Below, one piece after another: positions 16,890 through 24,014 of a stretch of DNA of 33,407 nt. The notes beneath the pieces were generated by a model. That model made no database searches and had not been told where the DNA came from. It was given only the letters and a program-made list of their open reading frames with translations. Made by a program: the position numbers and the translations under genes. The stretch is taken from the NCBI RefSeq assembly GCF_019636075.1, contig NZ_JAHBYG010000046.1, positions 1 through 33,407 of the forward strand, written 5' to 3'. How positions within the stretch are numbered: the first letter of the stretch is position 1; the number at the start of each line of letters is the position of its first letter. Origin of the DNA: Ferrovibrio sp. (GTDB lineage Bacteria > Pseudomonadota > Alphaproteobacteria > Ferrovibrionales > Ferrovibrionaceae).

Positions 16890-17588
16890 CTAGCCCAGCA
16901 GCCGGTAGCCGATGCCGGGCTCGGTGCATAGCAGGGTGGATTTATCCATCCGTGGCTCGATCTTGTCGCGCAGCTTTTTCACCAGCACGCGCAGTGACTG
17001 GCGCTGATGGGCGCCATCGCGGCCCCATAATTCGCGCACGATCTGCTCCAGCGGTACAACCTGCCCGGCACGCGAGGCCAGCAAAGCCAGCAGCCGGTAT
17101 TGCATCACGCTGAGCGGCACCTGGCGGTCGCCGATCCGGGCCACATGGTTCAGCTTGGACAGGGTAAGAACGCCGGCATGCAGCACATCGGCTTCCGCCG
17201 CCGCCTCGTGGCTGCGCAAGGCAGCGCGCACCCGGGCCAGCATCTCGCCCAGATCATAGGGCTTGGTGACATAATCATTGGCCCCGGCATCCAGCGCCGC
17301 CACCTTGCTGGGCACATCCTCGTCGGCGGATACCACGATCACCGCATAGTCACGCCGCTCCGGCAGCAGGCGCAGCAATTCCAGCCCACCCATGCCGGGC
17401 ATAACCAGATCGAGAAGGATCAGATCGTAGCTGTTCTCGCGCAGCGTGTTCTGCGCCTGAATGGCGGAATCGGCTTCTTCAACCACATAACCGGCGGCAG
17501 ACAGCGCGGTGCGCAAGTAACGACGATCGTTGGGTGAATCATCAACGATCAGAAGCCTTGCCCCGCTGATCGGGCTATGCATCGCCAT
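16890..17588 (-). CDS. OmpR-family response regulator, no partner kinase nearby
   Basis: This 232-residue two-domain regulator has an N-terminal receiver with acidic pair LLIVDDSPND (D16-D17), phospho-acceptor Asp60 in DLILLDLVMPG, conserved Ser in VIVVSADED and Lys in YVTKPYD. A C-terminal winged-helix DNA-binding domain (about residues 130-230) includes LSVMQYRLLALLASRAGQVV and the VLVKKLRDKIEP recognition region. The ATG at 17582 is an alternative start. No histidine kinase lies in the window, so it is an orphan here. The neighbouring upstream gene is a disrupted PAS-family gene. Its stimulus and targets are unknown. Confidence 0.9.
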   Translation of the reverse strand: MAMHSPISGARLLIVDDSPNDRRYLRTALSAAGYVVEEADSAIQAQNTLRENSYDLILLDLVMPGMGGLELLRLLPERRDYAVIVVSADEDVPSKVAALDAGANDYVTKPYDLGEMLARVRAALRSHEAAAEADVLHAGVLTLSKLNHVARIGDRQVPLSVMQYRLLALLASRAGQVVPLEQIVRELWGRDGAHQRQSLRVLVKKLRDKIEPRMDKSTLLCTEPGIGYRLLG

Positions 17589-17630
17589 GGAAGGGTAGCT
17601 TCCTTAAGAATTCCGCCCTGTTAGGCTGTG

Positions 17631-17659
17631 ATAATACTCTTGCCGCAGCGCGCAACCAA
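17631..17659 (-). promoter_or_regulatory. Probable promoter of the response regulator gene
   Basis: On the minus strand TTGGTT (17659-17654) and TATTAT (17636-17631) are separated by exactly 17 bp, about 43 bases before the ATG at 17588. AAGGAAG lies near the start as a ribosome-binding site. Confidence 0.5.
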
Positions 17660-17681
17660 GCCGCATCGTCACATAAATTCA

Positions 17682-18241
17682 TCAACTGCCGCGAGTAGAG
17701 GGTATACCCGCTCCGATATCAAAGAAACGTAATTCTGCGCCGATACTGGGCGCAGCATGATCGAAATCGGCGGAAGCACCCTGTGCCGGGATACCCGAAA
17801 CCAGGGCCAGCAGGCGCATCGGCTGGTCATCCGCATCGGGCCGCACCGGCGCCGACACCACTTCTGCGGCCACTTCCTCGCCCGAGGCATAGCGCAGGCG
17901 ATTGATATTCGCAGCCGCACAGGGCTGGCTCACCTCGCGCAGCAACAGCTCGCCGCGCAGGGCCCGCATCTCCGGCGGCACCATGGCAATGTAATCGGCG
18001 CCGATCAGGCTTTCGCCCTGGCCGAGCTGGCGCTCCACTTCGCTGCCGACGAACAGGAACGGCGCCGCCGTGGCGCTTTTCACCTCGATCACCAGAACGC
18101 GCGGCAGCAATGCGCCGAACAGGCCGAAATCCACATCGCGCCAATATGGCAGCAGGCGACCGGCACGCCAGCCATCCCAGAGCCGGAAGAAATCCGGCTA
18201 TCCTCGGTCAGGCTATGCAAGGGGGGTAGTGGCATCATCAT
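17682..18241 (-). pseudogene. PAS-family (PAS_5-like) gene with an apparent frameshift near its 5' end
   Basis: The body encodes a protein resembling the small PAS-fold family common in Rhodospirillales: WDGWRAGRLLPYWRDVD, then LLPRVLVIEV, PFLFVGSEVERQLG and MRLLALVSGI. Read back upstream, this frame meets a TAG at 18200-18198. A different frame supplies a plausible start at the ATG triplet 18241-18233, followed by PLPPLHSLTEDSRI, which would join FFRLWDGWRAG if one base were added between about 18186 and 18197. So the gene is either a recent pseudogene (a one-base deletion) or the sequence has an error there. A GTG at 18134 could still start a 150-residue protein lacking the first helix. It lies just upstream of the orphan response regulator on the same strand. 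The family call is from pattern memory. Confidence 0.55.
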
Positions 18242-18371
18242 GGCCAGACCATCCTGGCAATGGCTCGGATTTGCAAGTCATCCTTTGGTCAGTATACGGC
18301 CGTGCAGGAGGCCATGCTGCTTTGGATCAATGCAGCCATCCGGATCGGATGGAAGGATGTGAAAATGCCGC

Positions 18372-18402
18372 TTGACCTTCCTACGATGGGAAGGAGTATC
18401 CA
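18372..18402 (+). promoter_or_regulatory. CueR-type copper-responsive promoter of copA
   Basis: TTGACC (18372-18377) and TATCCA (18397-18402) are separated by 19 bp, the overlong spacer typical of MerR-family promoters. Within it lies the dyad ACCTTCC-TACGATG-GGAAGGA (18376-18396). It has the same 7+7+7 layout and nearly the same arms as the E. coli copA operator. The start codon of copA lies 33 bases downstream. The regulator is presumably the cueR gene at the end of this operon. Confidence 0.85.
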
Positions 18403-18434
18403 TCAGGCTGTTCGCTTTCCCAGGAGTAGCCTTC

Positions 18435-20714
18435 ATGCCTGCCGTCGTTGCCGAATCCCGCCCAGAATCCCAAATGGCGCAAGTACAAGCCCAGGCCCAG
18501 GCCCAAGCTGCTTCCGGCCTGGATTTCGCCATCGAAGGCATGACCTGCGCCGGCTGTGCGCGCCGGGTGGAAACCGCGCTGCGGAGCCAGCCCGGCGTGC
18601 TGGATGCCAGCGTGAATCTGGCCAGCGAGAATGCCCGGGTGATTACAGATGGCAGCCTGCCGGCCGCCGCTTTGGCCGAAGCCGTGGAGAAGCTGGGCTA
18701 TCACGCCACGCTGCGCGATCCCGCCGCGCCCGACACCGCCGCCGCCGATGCCCGCGAGGCGCGCCGCAAGGCCAATGCCTTCCGCGATGGCTGGCATGCG
18801 GCGCTGGCCCTGGCGTTTACCCTGCCGCTGCTGCTGCCGATGCTGTTGCCGCAGCAATGGGTGCCGCATCTGCTGCATGAAGCCTGGTTCCAGGCCATGC
18901 TGGCCGCCCCGGTGCAATTCTGGCTCGGCGCGCGATTCTATGTGGCGGGCTTCAAGGCTGTGCGCGCGGGCGCGGGCAATATGGATCTGCTGGTGGCGTT
19001 GGGCACCTCGTCTGCCTTCGGCCTGTCGCTGTGGCTGTGGTATGCCGCGCCTGAAGACGTGATGCCGCATCTGTATTTCGAAGGCGCCGCCGCCGTGGTT
19101 GCCTTCGTGCTGCTGGGCAAATGGCTGGAAGCCCGCGCCAAGGGCCGCACCGTGGAAGCCCTGCAGGCCTTGCTGAAGCTGAAGCCCGCCCATGCGCGGC
19201 TGCTGCAGCGCGACGGCACGCAGATCATGCTGGCCTCTGCGGCGTTGAAGCCGGGCGATCATGTGCTGGTGCTGGCCGGCGAAGCCCTGCCCGCCGATGG
19301 CCGGATTATCGACGGCCAGGCCAGCCTTGATGAAAGCATGCTGACCGGCGAAAGCCTGCCGGTGGAAAAAACCATCGGCGCCCGGGTTGCCGCCGGCAGC
19401 ATCAACAGCGATGGCCGCCTGGTGGTGGAGATCACCGCGGTGGGCCAGGAAACCATGCTGGCGCGCATCGTGCGCCTGGTGGAGGACGCCCAGGCCGGCA
19501 AGGCGCCGATCCAGCGCTTGGTGGACCGGGTGAGCGCCATCTTCGTGCCCGCCGTGCTGCTGGCGGCGGTTGTCACCTTCGCGCTCTGGACCAGCCTGGG
19601 CGGCGATGTGGAGCGCGCCATCGTGAATGCCGTGGCGCTGCTGGTGATTGCCTGCCCCTGCGCGCTGGGCCTGGCCACACCCGCCGCGTTGATGGTGGGT
19701 ACCGGGGTTGCCGCCAAACACGGCATCCTGATCCGCGATATCGAAGCGCTGGAACGCGCCGGCCAGATCACCCTGGTGGCATTCGACAAGACCGGCACGC
19801 TCACCCAGGGCAAGCCGAAGCTGATGGCGCTGGCCACTACGCAAGGCAGCGATGAAGCCGCCCTGCTGCGCTATGCCGCCGCCTTGCAGAGCGCCAGCAC
19901 GCATCCGCTGGGCCTGGCCGTGCGAGAAGCCGCCGCCGCGCGCGGCATCACCGATAATCCTGCCCTGCGCGATCTGCGGGTGCTGGCCGGCCGCGGCCTG
20001 AGCGGCCTGCTGATGAATCGCAAGCTGCTGCTGGGCAGCCGCCGGCTGATGCAGGAAAACGGCATCGACACGGCAGCGCTGGAAGCCCGCGCGAAAGACT
20101 GGGAAGCCCAGGGCTGCGGGCTTTCATGGCTGGCGGAAGATGGCAGGCTGCTCGGCCTGCTGGCCTTTGCCGATCCGCCCAAGCCCAATGCCGCCCGCGC
20201 CATCGCACGGTTGAAGGCACGCGGCATTGCATCGGTGATGCTGTCTGGCGACAGCCACGGCGCCGCGCAGTCGGTGGCGCGCCAACTCGGTATCGATCAG
20301 GTGGAAGCCGAAATCCTGCCCGAGCATAAGGCACAGCATATTGCAGCGCTGAAGCGGAGCGGCGGTATCGTGGCCATGGTGGGCGATGGCATCAACGATG
20401 CGCCGGCATTGGCGGCCGCCGATATCGGCATCGCCATCGGCACCGGCACCGATGCCGCCATCGGCGCCGCCGGCATCACCTTGCTGCGCGGCGACCCGGC
20501 CTTGGTGGCCGATGCCATCGACATCGCGCGCCATACCGAGGCCGGCATCAAGCAGAATCTGGCCTGGGCCTTCGCCTATAACCTGATCGGCCTGCCGCTT
20601 GCGGCTTTCGGTCTGCTCGATCCGGTCTTTGCCGGCGCGGCGATGGCGCTGTCCAGCATCTCGGTACTGCTGAACGCACTGCGGCTGAAACTGTGGCATC
20701 CGAAGGAGGGCTAG
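18435..20714 (+). CDS. copA: Cu(+)-exporting P-type ATPase
   Basis: This P1B-type ATPase pumps Cu(+) out of the cytoplasm. The 759-residue protein starts with a Gln/Ala-rich linker, then a single HMA metal-binding domain (GMTCAGC, Cys38 and Cys41). The CPC metal motif of the sixth membrane helix is at Cys407-Cys409 (ACPCALGLATP). Other landmarks are TGES in the actuator domain, the phosphorylated Asp451 in DKTGTLT, THPLG in the nucleotide-binding domain and GDGINDAPAL near residue 650. AYNLIGLP and MALSSISVLLNALRLK in the last two helices are typical of the Cu(+) subgroup. I start at the ATG at 18435, eight bases after AGGAG; the longer frame from 18372 would run through the promoter. cueR follows two bases after the stop. 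Confidence 0.96.
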   Translation: MPAVVAESRPESQMAQVQAQAQAQAASGLDFAIEGMTCAGCARRVETALRSQPGVLDASVNLASENARVITDGSLPAAALAEAVEKLGYHATLRDPAAPDTAAADAREARRKANAFRDGWHAALALAFTLPLLLPMLLPQQWVPHLLHEAWFQAMLAAPVQFWLGARFYVAGFKAVRAGAGNMDLLVALGTSSAFGLSLWLWYAAPEDVMPHLYFEGAAAVVAFVLLGKWLEARAKGRTVEALQALLKLKPAHARLLQRDGTQIMLASAALKPGDHVLVLAGEALPADGRIIDGQASLDESMLTGESLPVEKTIGARVAAGSINSDGRLVVEITAVGQETMLARIVRLVEDAQAGKAPIQRLVDRVSAIFVPAVLLAAVVTFALWTSLGGDVERAIVNAVALLVIACPCALGLATPAALMVGTGVAAKHGILIRDIEALERAGQITLVAFDKTGTLTQGKPKLMALATTQGSDEAALLRYAAALQSASTHPLGLAVREAAAARGITDNPALRDLRVLAGRGLSGLLMNRKLLLGSRRLMQENGIDTAALEARAKDWEAQGCGLSWLAEDGRLLGLLAFADPPKPNAARAIARLKARGIASVMLSGDSHGAAQSVARQLGIDQVEAEILPEHKAQHIAALKRSGGIVAMVGDGINDAPALAAADIGIAIGTGTDAAIGAAGITLLRGDPALVADAIDIARHTEAGIKQNLAWAFAYNLIGLPLAAFGLLDPVFAGAAMALSSISVLLNALRLKLWHPKEG

Positions 20715-20716
20715 CC

Positions 20717-21106
20717 ATGATGACCATCGGCGAAGCGGCCGGCGCCACCGGGGTGAGCGCCAAGATGATCCGCTATTACGAAAGCATCGGCCTGCTGCCC
20801 AAGGCCGGGCGCACCCAGGGCGGCTATCGCACCTATGGTCATACCGAGTTGCATGATCTGCGCTTCATCCGCCGCGCCCGCGATCTCGGCTTCGGCATCG
20901 AGGAAATCCGCAAGCTGCTGGACCTGTGGCGCGACCGCGAACGATCCAACACCGAGGTGAAGGCCATCGCCCAGCGCCATGTGGAAGACCTGGAGCGCAA
21001 GATCGCCGACCTGACGGCGATGCGCCGGGCGCTCAGCCACCTGGCCGCGTGTTGCGCCGGAGATGGTCGCCCGGATTGCCCAATTCTGGAGGAATTGGGC
21101 GCATGA
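20717..21106 (+). CDS. cueR: Cu(I)-responsive MerR-family regulator
   Basis: CueR senses Cu(+) and activates copA-type promoters by untwisting the overlong spacer. The 129-residue protein has the MerR winged helix (MTIGEAAGATGVSAKMIRYYESIGLL), a dimerisation helix, and the metal loop ACCAGDGRPDCPIL with Cys112/Cys113 and Cys121, matching the two-Cys Cu(I) site near 112 and 120 of E. coli CueR. It starts two bases after copA, so the regulator is transcribed from the promoter it controls. The 3' end forms hairpins and is partly duplicated downstream. Confidence 0.94.
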   Translation: MMTIGEAAGATGVSAKMIRYYESIGLLPKAGRTQGGYRTYGHTELHDLRFIRRARDLGFGIEEIRKLLDLWRDRERSNTEVKAIAQRHVEDLERKIADLTAMRRALSHLAACCAGDGRPDCPILEELGA

Positions 21107-21139
21107 TGCGCCCCGGCCAATTTTGGAGGCATTGGCGTC
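21079..21139 (+). repeat. Partial duplication of the cueR 3' end with two hairpins
   Basis: A segment starting CCAATTCTGGAGGAATTGG at 21080 recurs 37 bases later as CCAATTTTGGAGGCATTGG, with three differences in 19 bases. The first copy folds as CCCAATTC-loop-GAATTGGG (21079-21099). An overlapping palindrome GGGCGCAT-G-ATGCGCCC (21097-21113) spans the stop codon. The second copy can form a weaker CCAAT/ATTGG stem. No T-run follows, so a role as terminator is uncertain. Confidence 0.6.
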
Positions 21140-21173
21140 TTGAGTGCAGCCCGGCCTCGCCACTAGACTCCGC

Positions 21174-21188
21174 TTAACGATTCGTTAG
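21174..21188. promoter_or_regulatory. CtrA-like site TTAA-N7-TTAG
   Basis: TTAACGATTCGTTAG at 21174-21188 matches the alphaproteobacterial CtrA consensus TTAA-N7-TTAA at all but the last base, and lies 25 bases before the SH3-protein start. It is also a near-palindrome (TAACGA-T-TCGTTA). One mismatch and the short motif leave room for chance. Confidence 0.35.
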
Positions 21189-21212
21189 CCATTACCGGGT
21201 GTAGTCGCGGCC

Positions 21213-21866
21213 ATGCTGCGTAATGTGTTTGCCCTGCTGATTGCCCTCCCCGTTGTGGCGGCCTGCCCCCATGCCTGGGCCGCCGAAGCGCGCACTGCTT
21301 CTGCCGCGCCGGTAGCGAAAGCCGCTGCCATGCCGGCCCCGGCCGCCAGCAACGCCAGTCTCACGCCTGTCCAATCCGAGAAAAACCTTGCCCAGTCCGA
21401 GAAAAACCTGGTCGAGTCCGAAAAAAGCCCGGAACCGCAGAAGGGCCTGGATTCCGGCCTGCCGGTGCCGCGCTTCGTCAGCTTGGGCGCCGATAAGGTG
21501 AATGCCCGCACCGGCCCCGGTTCGCGCTATCCCATCGCCTGGCAATACCAGCGCCGCGGCCTGCCGGTGGAAGTGGTGGCCGAATACGAATACTGGCGCC
21601 GCATCCGCGACCGCGACGGCACCGAAACCTGGGTGCACAAGAATCTCACCTCGGGCAAACGCTATGCCCTGGTGGACGGCACGGTGCGCGAATTGCTGAA
21701 AAAGCCCGATCCCAACAGCGACGTGCTGCTCACCGCCGAACCCGGCGTGCAGGCGCGGCTGCGCAAATGCGATCCCAGTTGGTGCCAGGTGGAAATCGCC
21801 GGCAGCCGGGGCTGGATTCCGCGCAACCATCTTTGGGGCCTCTATCCCAGCGAGACGTTCGAGTAA
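21213..21866 (+). CDS. Secreted SH3-domain protein
   Basis: This 217-residue protein has a signal peptide (MLRNVFALLIALPVV to about AWA at residue 23), then an Ala/Pro-rich linker containing three copies of a (Q/E)SEKNL-like heptapeptide (about residues 54-74). Two bacterial SH3-like modules follow: RFVSLGADKVNARTGPGSRYPIAWQYQ to VHKNL, then YALVDGTVRELLKKPDPNSDVLLTAEPGVQARLRKC with the closing SWCQVEIAGSRGWIPRNHLWGLYP. Such proteins act in the periplasm, probably by binding peptidoglycan or protein ligands. The two cysteines (in RKCDPSWC) could form a disulfide. A CtrA-like site precedes it. No specific partner can be named. Confidence 0.85.
   Translation: MLRNVFALLIALPVVAACPHAWAAEARTASAAPVAKAAAMPAPAASNASLTPVQSEKNLAQSEKNLVESEKSPEPQKGLDSGLPVPRFVSLGADKVNARTGPGSRYPIAWQYQRRGLPVEVVAEYEYWRRIRDRDGTETWVHKNLTSGKRYALVDGTVRELLKKPDPNSDVLLTAEPGVQARLRKCDPSWCQVEIAGSRGWIPRNHLWGLYPSETFE
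21372..21434 (+). repeat. Three 21-bp tandem units inside the SH3-protein gene
   Basis: Units at 21372-21392, 21393-21413 and 21414-21434 encode QSEKNLA, QSEKNLV and ESEKSPE. The period is 21 bp, so the frame is preserved. They lie in the linker after the signal peptide, where length change is likely to be tolerated. Confidence 0.85.
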
Positions 21867-21958
21867 CGCCTGCGCCGTTTAGCCGCCCCTCCTGCGACAA
21901 AGGGCGCCGCGACAATCCGCCCTCTTCCGTAATGCCGTCGCTGCCCTATCCTGGCGGT

Positions 21959-22537
21959 ATGGCACATGGCATCGACGATAGCGGCGAAACCGAAGACCCG
22001 CGCCCGACCCGCGAAGACAGGTACGCGCCCCACGAAGACAGGCACGCGGCCCGGCGCCGCGAAGCGGATGCGCGCATCGAACACCGCCGCCAGCTTTCGC
22101 CCGGCGCGCCTTTGGGCGTGGACGAGGCGCTGATTGCAAGCGTGGTGCATAGCTTCTACGACCGCATCCGCCGCGATGAAATGCTGGGGCCGATTTTCGC
22201 CCGCGCCATTCCCGGCGATTGGGGGCCGCATCTGGCCAAGATGGTGGATTTCTGGTCGTCGGTGCTGCTGGCCACCGGGCGTTACGATGGCCGGCCGATG
22301 CCGGCGCATATCAAGCTGGATATCGCCGAACGCGACAGCCGCCATGAAGCCATCGACGAAGCGCATTTCCAGCATTGGCTGCGGCTGTTCGAGGCCACCG
22401 TGACCGAACTCTGCCCGGCCCCGGCCGCCGCGCTGTTCATGGATCGCGCCCGGCGCATCGCCGCCAGCTTCGTGATGGGCATCCGCTTCCATCGCGGCGA
22501 AACCCCGGACTGGCTGGGGCCAGTACGGTCGGCTTGA
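21959..22537 (+). CDS. Group III truncated haemoglobin
   Basis: Group III truncated haemoglobins are small haem proteins of unsettled function, with proposals around O2, NO or peroxide chemistry. The globin part starts near residue 50 (VDEALIASVVHSFYDRIRRDEMLGPIF) and continues through WGPHLAKMVDFWSSVLLATGRYDGRPMPAHIKLD, whose His is the likely proximal haem ligand. HFQHWLRLFEATV carries the conserved Trp, and the MDRARRIAASFVMGI helix follows. Ahead of it lies an unusual 45-residue charged, Arg/His-rich extension containing a 21-bp duplicated stretch. I chose the ATG at 21959; an ATG at 21932 is in frame but has no better ribosome-binding site. The extension might be shorter if a later start is used. 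Confidence 0.85.
   Translation: MAHGIDDSGETEDPRPTREDRYAPHEDRHAARRREADARIEHRRQLSPGAPLGVDEALIASVVHSFYDRIRRDEMLGPIFARAIPGDWGPHLAKMVDFWSSVLLATGRYDGRPMPAHIKLDIAERDSRHEAIDEAHFQHWLRLFEATVTELCPAPAAALFMDRARRIAASFVMGIRFHRGETPDWLGPVRSA
22012..22053 (+). repeat. 21-bp tandem duplication in the haemoglobin gene
   Basis: Two adjacent 21-bp units beginning CGAAGACAGG(T/C)ACGCG (22012-22032, 22033-22053) encode EDRYAPH-like and EDRHAAR-like peptides in the charged N-terminal extension. The period keeps the frame. Confidence 0.75.
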
Positions 22538-22551
22538 CTTCCGGCATATCT

Positions 22552-22572
22552 TGTACATATTCTTGTACAAGA
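22552..22572. promoter_or_regulatory. YefM/YoeB operator: two TGTACA cores 12 bp apart
   Basis: TGTACA occurs at 22552-22557 and 22564-22569, the second inside a perfect 12-bp palindrome TCTTGTACAAGA (22561-22572). The E. coli yefM-yoeB operator is known to use TGTACA cores in a long and a short palindrome with the same 12-bp centre spacing, so the arrangement seems conserved. The ribosome-binding site AGGAGG follows at 22575-22580. Confidence 0.8.
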
Positions 22573-22585
22573 TCAGGAGGCCGTC

Positions 22586-22837
22586 ATGGGCGTTATCAGC
22601 TATAGCCAGGCTAGGCAGAATCTTGCCGAATTGATGCAGAAAGTGTGCGACGAGCGCGCGCCCACCATCATCACCCGCCGCAATGGCGAGCCGGTGGTGA
22701 TGATGTCGCTTGAGGAATACGAGGGCCTTGAGGCCACCCTGCATCTGCTGGCCAGCCCGAAGAATGCCGAACGGCTGAAACAGTCGATTGCGGAAGCGGA
22801 TGCCGGACAACTGATCCCTTTTGACCTCAAACCGTGA
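22586..22837 (+). CDS. yefM: YefM/Phd-family antitoxin
   Basis: This 83-residue antitoxin begins MGVISYSQARQNLAELMQKV, the Phd/YefM DNA-binding fold, and continues with APTIITRRNGEPVVMMSLEEYEGLEATLHLL. The C-terminal part (NAERLKQSIAEADAG) is the flexible toxin-wrapping region. It neutralises YoeB and with it represses the operon. AGGAGG lies five bases before the start, and the stop overlaps the toxin start (GTGA), the usual coupling. Operator cores lie immediately upstream. Confidence 0.93.
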   Translation: MGVISYSQARQNLAELMQKVCDERAPTIITRRNGEPVVMMSLEEYEGLEATLHLLASPKNAERLKQSIAEADAGQLIPFDLKP

Positions 22838-23103
22838 ATCTCACATTCACGCCGCGAGGCTGGGACGATTATCTGCATTGGCAAACCACCGAGCCCGACA
22901 TGGTGGAAAAAATCAATGCATTGCTACGCGATATCCGCCGCGATCCGTTTCGCGGCCTGGGCAAGCCCGAGCCATTGAAGAACGATTTCGCCGGCTGGTG
23001 GTCGCGGCGCATCACCGCCGAACACCGGCTGGTTTATCGCGTAACCGGCAAGGGCGACGAACAGCGCGTGGAAATCGCGCAATGCCGCTATCACTATAGT
23101 TGA
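22834..23103 (+). CDS. yoeB: YoeB-family ribosome-dependent mRNA interferase toxin
   Basis: YoeB cleaves mRNA in the ribosomal A site when free of its antitoxin. The 89-residue protein has the RelE-like fold, with Glu46 and Arg65 at exactly the positions of the E. coli catalytic residues, and the terminal His87-Tyr88 (CRYHYS) corresponding to His83-Tyr84. The motifs GKPEPLK, WSRRITAEHRLVYRV and the CRYHY end are family hallmarks, so the toxin looks active. It starts with GTG overlapping the antitoxin stop. A tandem-repeat array and the convergent fabI gene follow. Confidence 0.94.
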   Translation: MNLTFTPRGWDDYLHWQTTEPDMVEKINALLRDIRRDPFRGLGKPEPLKNDFAGWWSRRITAEHRLVYRVTGKGDEQRVEIAQCRYHYS

Positions 23104-23128
23104 ATCGGCACTACGGCTGAAACGCTTT

Positions 23129-23187
23129 CGTTAAGCGTAGGCGTTCAGCATCGGCGTTAAACGTCGGCGTTAAGCCTCGCCGTTCAG
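23129..23187. repeat. 13-bp tandem repeat array overlapping the fabI stop codon
   Basis: Four 13-bp units beginning CGTT(A/C)A (23129, 23142, 23155 and 23168) and a partial fifth (23181-23187) run without gaps. On the minus strand the unit reads like CTTAACGCCGACG. The last full unit and the partial one encode the end of FabI, including its TAA (23172-23170). The period is not a multiple of three, and each unit holds a potential TAA or TGA. Confidence 0.85.
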
Positions 23188-23982
23188 ATCCGCCGGGTTG
23201 GGCATGCCCAACGCATGGAAGCCGCTATCCACATGCACGATCTCGCCGGTGACGCCGGCGCCGAGATCGGAGAGCAGGAACAGCGCGGCGCCGCCCACTT
23301 CCTCCAGCGAGGCATTGCGGCGCAGCGGGCTGTGCTGGGCGGTGAACTTGAAGGTGGCGCGTGCCGAGCCGATGGCCGAGCCGGCAAGCGTGCGCATCGG
23401 ACCGGGCGAGACGGCATTCACGCGGATATTCTGCGGGCCGAGATCGACCGCGAGATAGCGCACGCTGGCCTCCAACGCCGCCTTGGCCACACCCATCACA
23501 TTGTAATTCGGCATCACCCGCGTGCTGCCTTCATAGGTGAGCGTGATCAGCGCGCCGCCATCGGCCATGAACGGCACGGCCAGCCGCGCCACTTCGGTGA
23601 AGGAATAGCAGGAGATCAGCATCGAGCGGCTGAAATTGCCGCGCGTGGTGTTGAGGTAGCGGCCTTTCAGCTCTTCCTTGTCGGAATAGGCGATGGCATG
23701 CACCACGAAATCGAGCCGCCCGCCCAGTGCCTGCGCGGCGCCCGAGATGGCCGCCGAAAGGCTGGCTTCGTCTTCCACATCGCAAGGCACCACGGCCTTG
23801 GCGGAGAGGCTGTCGGCCAACGGCTTCACCCGGCGTTCGAAGGCTTCGCCCTGATAGGTGAAGGCCAGTTCGGCACCTTGCTGGGCCAGTGCCTTGGCAA
23901 TGCCCCAGGCAATGGAATGATCGTTCGCCACGCCCATGATCAGGCCGCGTTTACCGGCCATCAGGCCGCGATTTTCGCTCAT
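23170..23982 (-). CDS. fabI: Enoyl-[acyl-carrier-protein] reductase (NADH)
   Basis: FabI reduces enoyl-ACP in the last step of each fatty-acid elongation cycle. The 270-residue short-chain dehydrogenase shows the NAD-binding GLIMGVANDHSIAWGIAKAL, the CDVEDE and VVHAIAYS strands, and the active-site Tyr150, Tyr160 and Lys167 (NYNVMGVAKAALEASVRYLA). These match E. coli Tyr146, Tyr156 and Lys163. It is the third gene of fabA-fabB-fabI, 32 bases after fabB. Its last five codons and stop lie in a 13-bp tandem repeat, so the C-terminal NGEA tail has probably been remodelled. Confidence 0.96.
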   Translation of the reverse strand: MSENRGLMAGKRGLIMGVANDHSIAWGIAKALAQQGAELAFTYQGEAFERRVKPLADSLSAKAVVPCDVEDEASLSAAISGAAQALGGRLDFVVHAIAYSDKEELKGRYLNTTRGNFSRSMLISCYSFTEVARLAVPFMADGGALITLTYEGSTRVMPNYNVMGVAKAALEASVRYLAVDLGPQNIRVNAVSPGPMRTLAGSAIGSARATFKFTAQHSPLRRNASLEEVGGAALFLLSDLGAGVTGEIVHVDSGFHALGMPNPADLNGEA

Positions 23983-24014
23983 TTTGGTCTATCGCCGGTT
24001 TGAATGGTTTGGGA

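Noticed and set aside
18381..19904. Minus-strand frame of 507 residues
   Set aside because: Antisense to copA with the same shadow composition; the sense gene is certain.
23129..23187. Possible CRISPR array
   Set aside because: Units are 13 bp, directly adjacent with no spacers, and partly coding; no cas genes are present.
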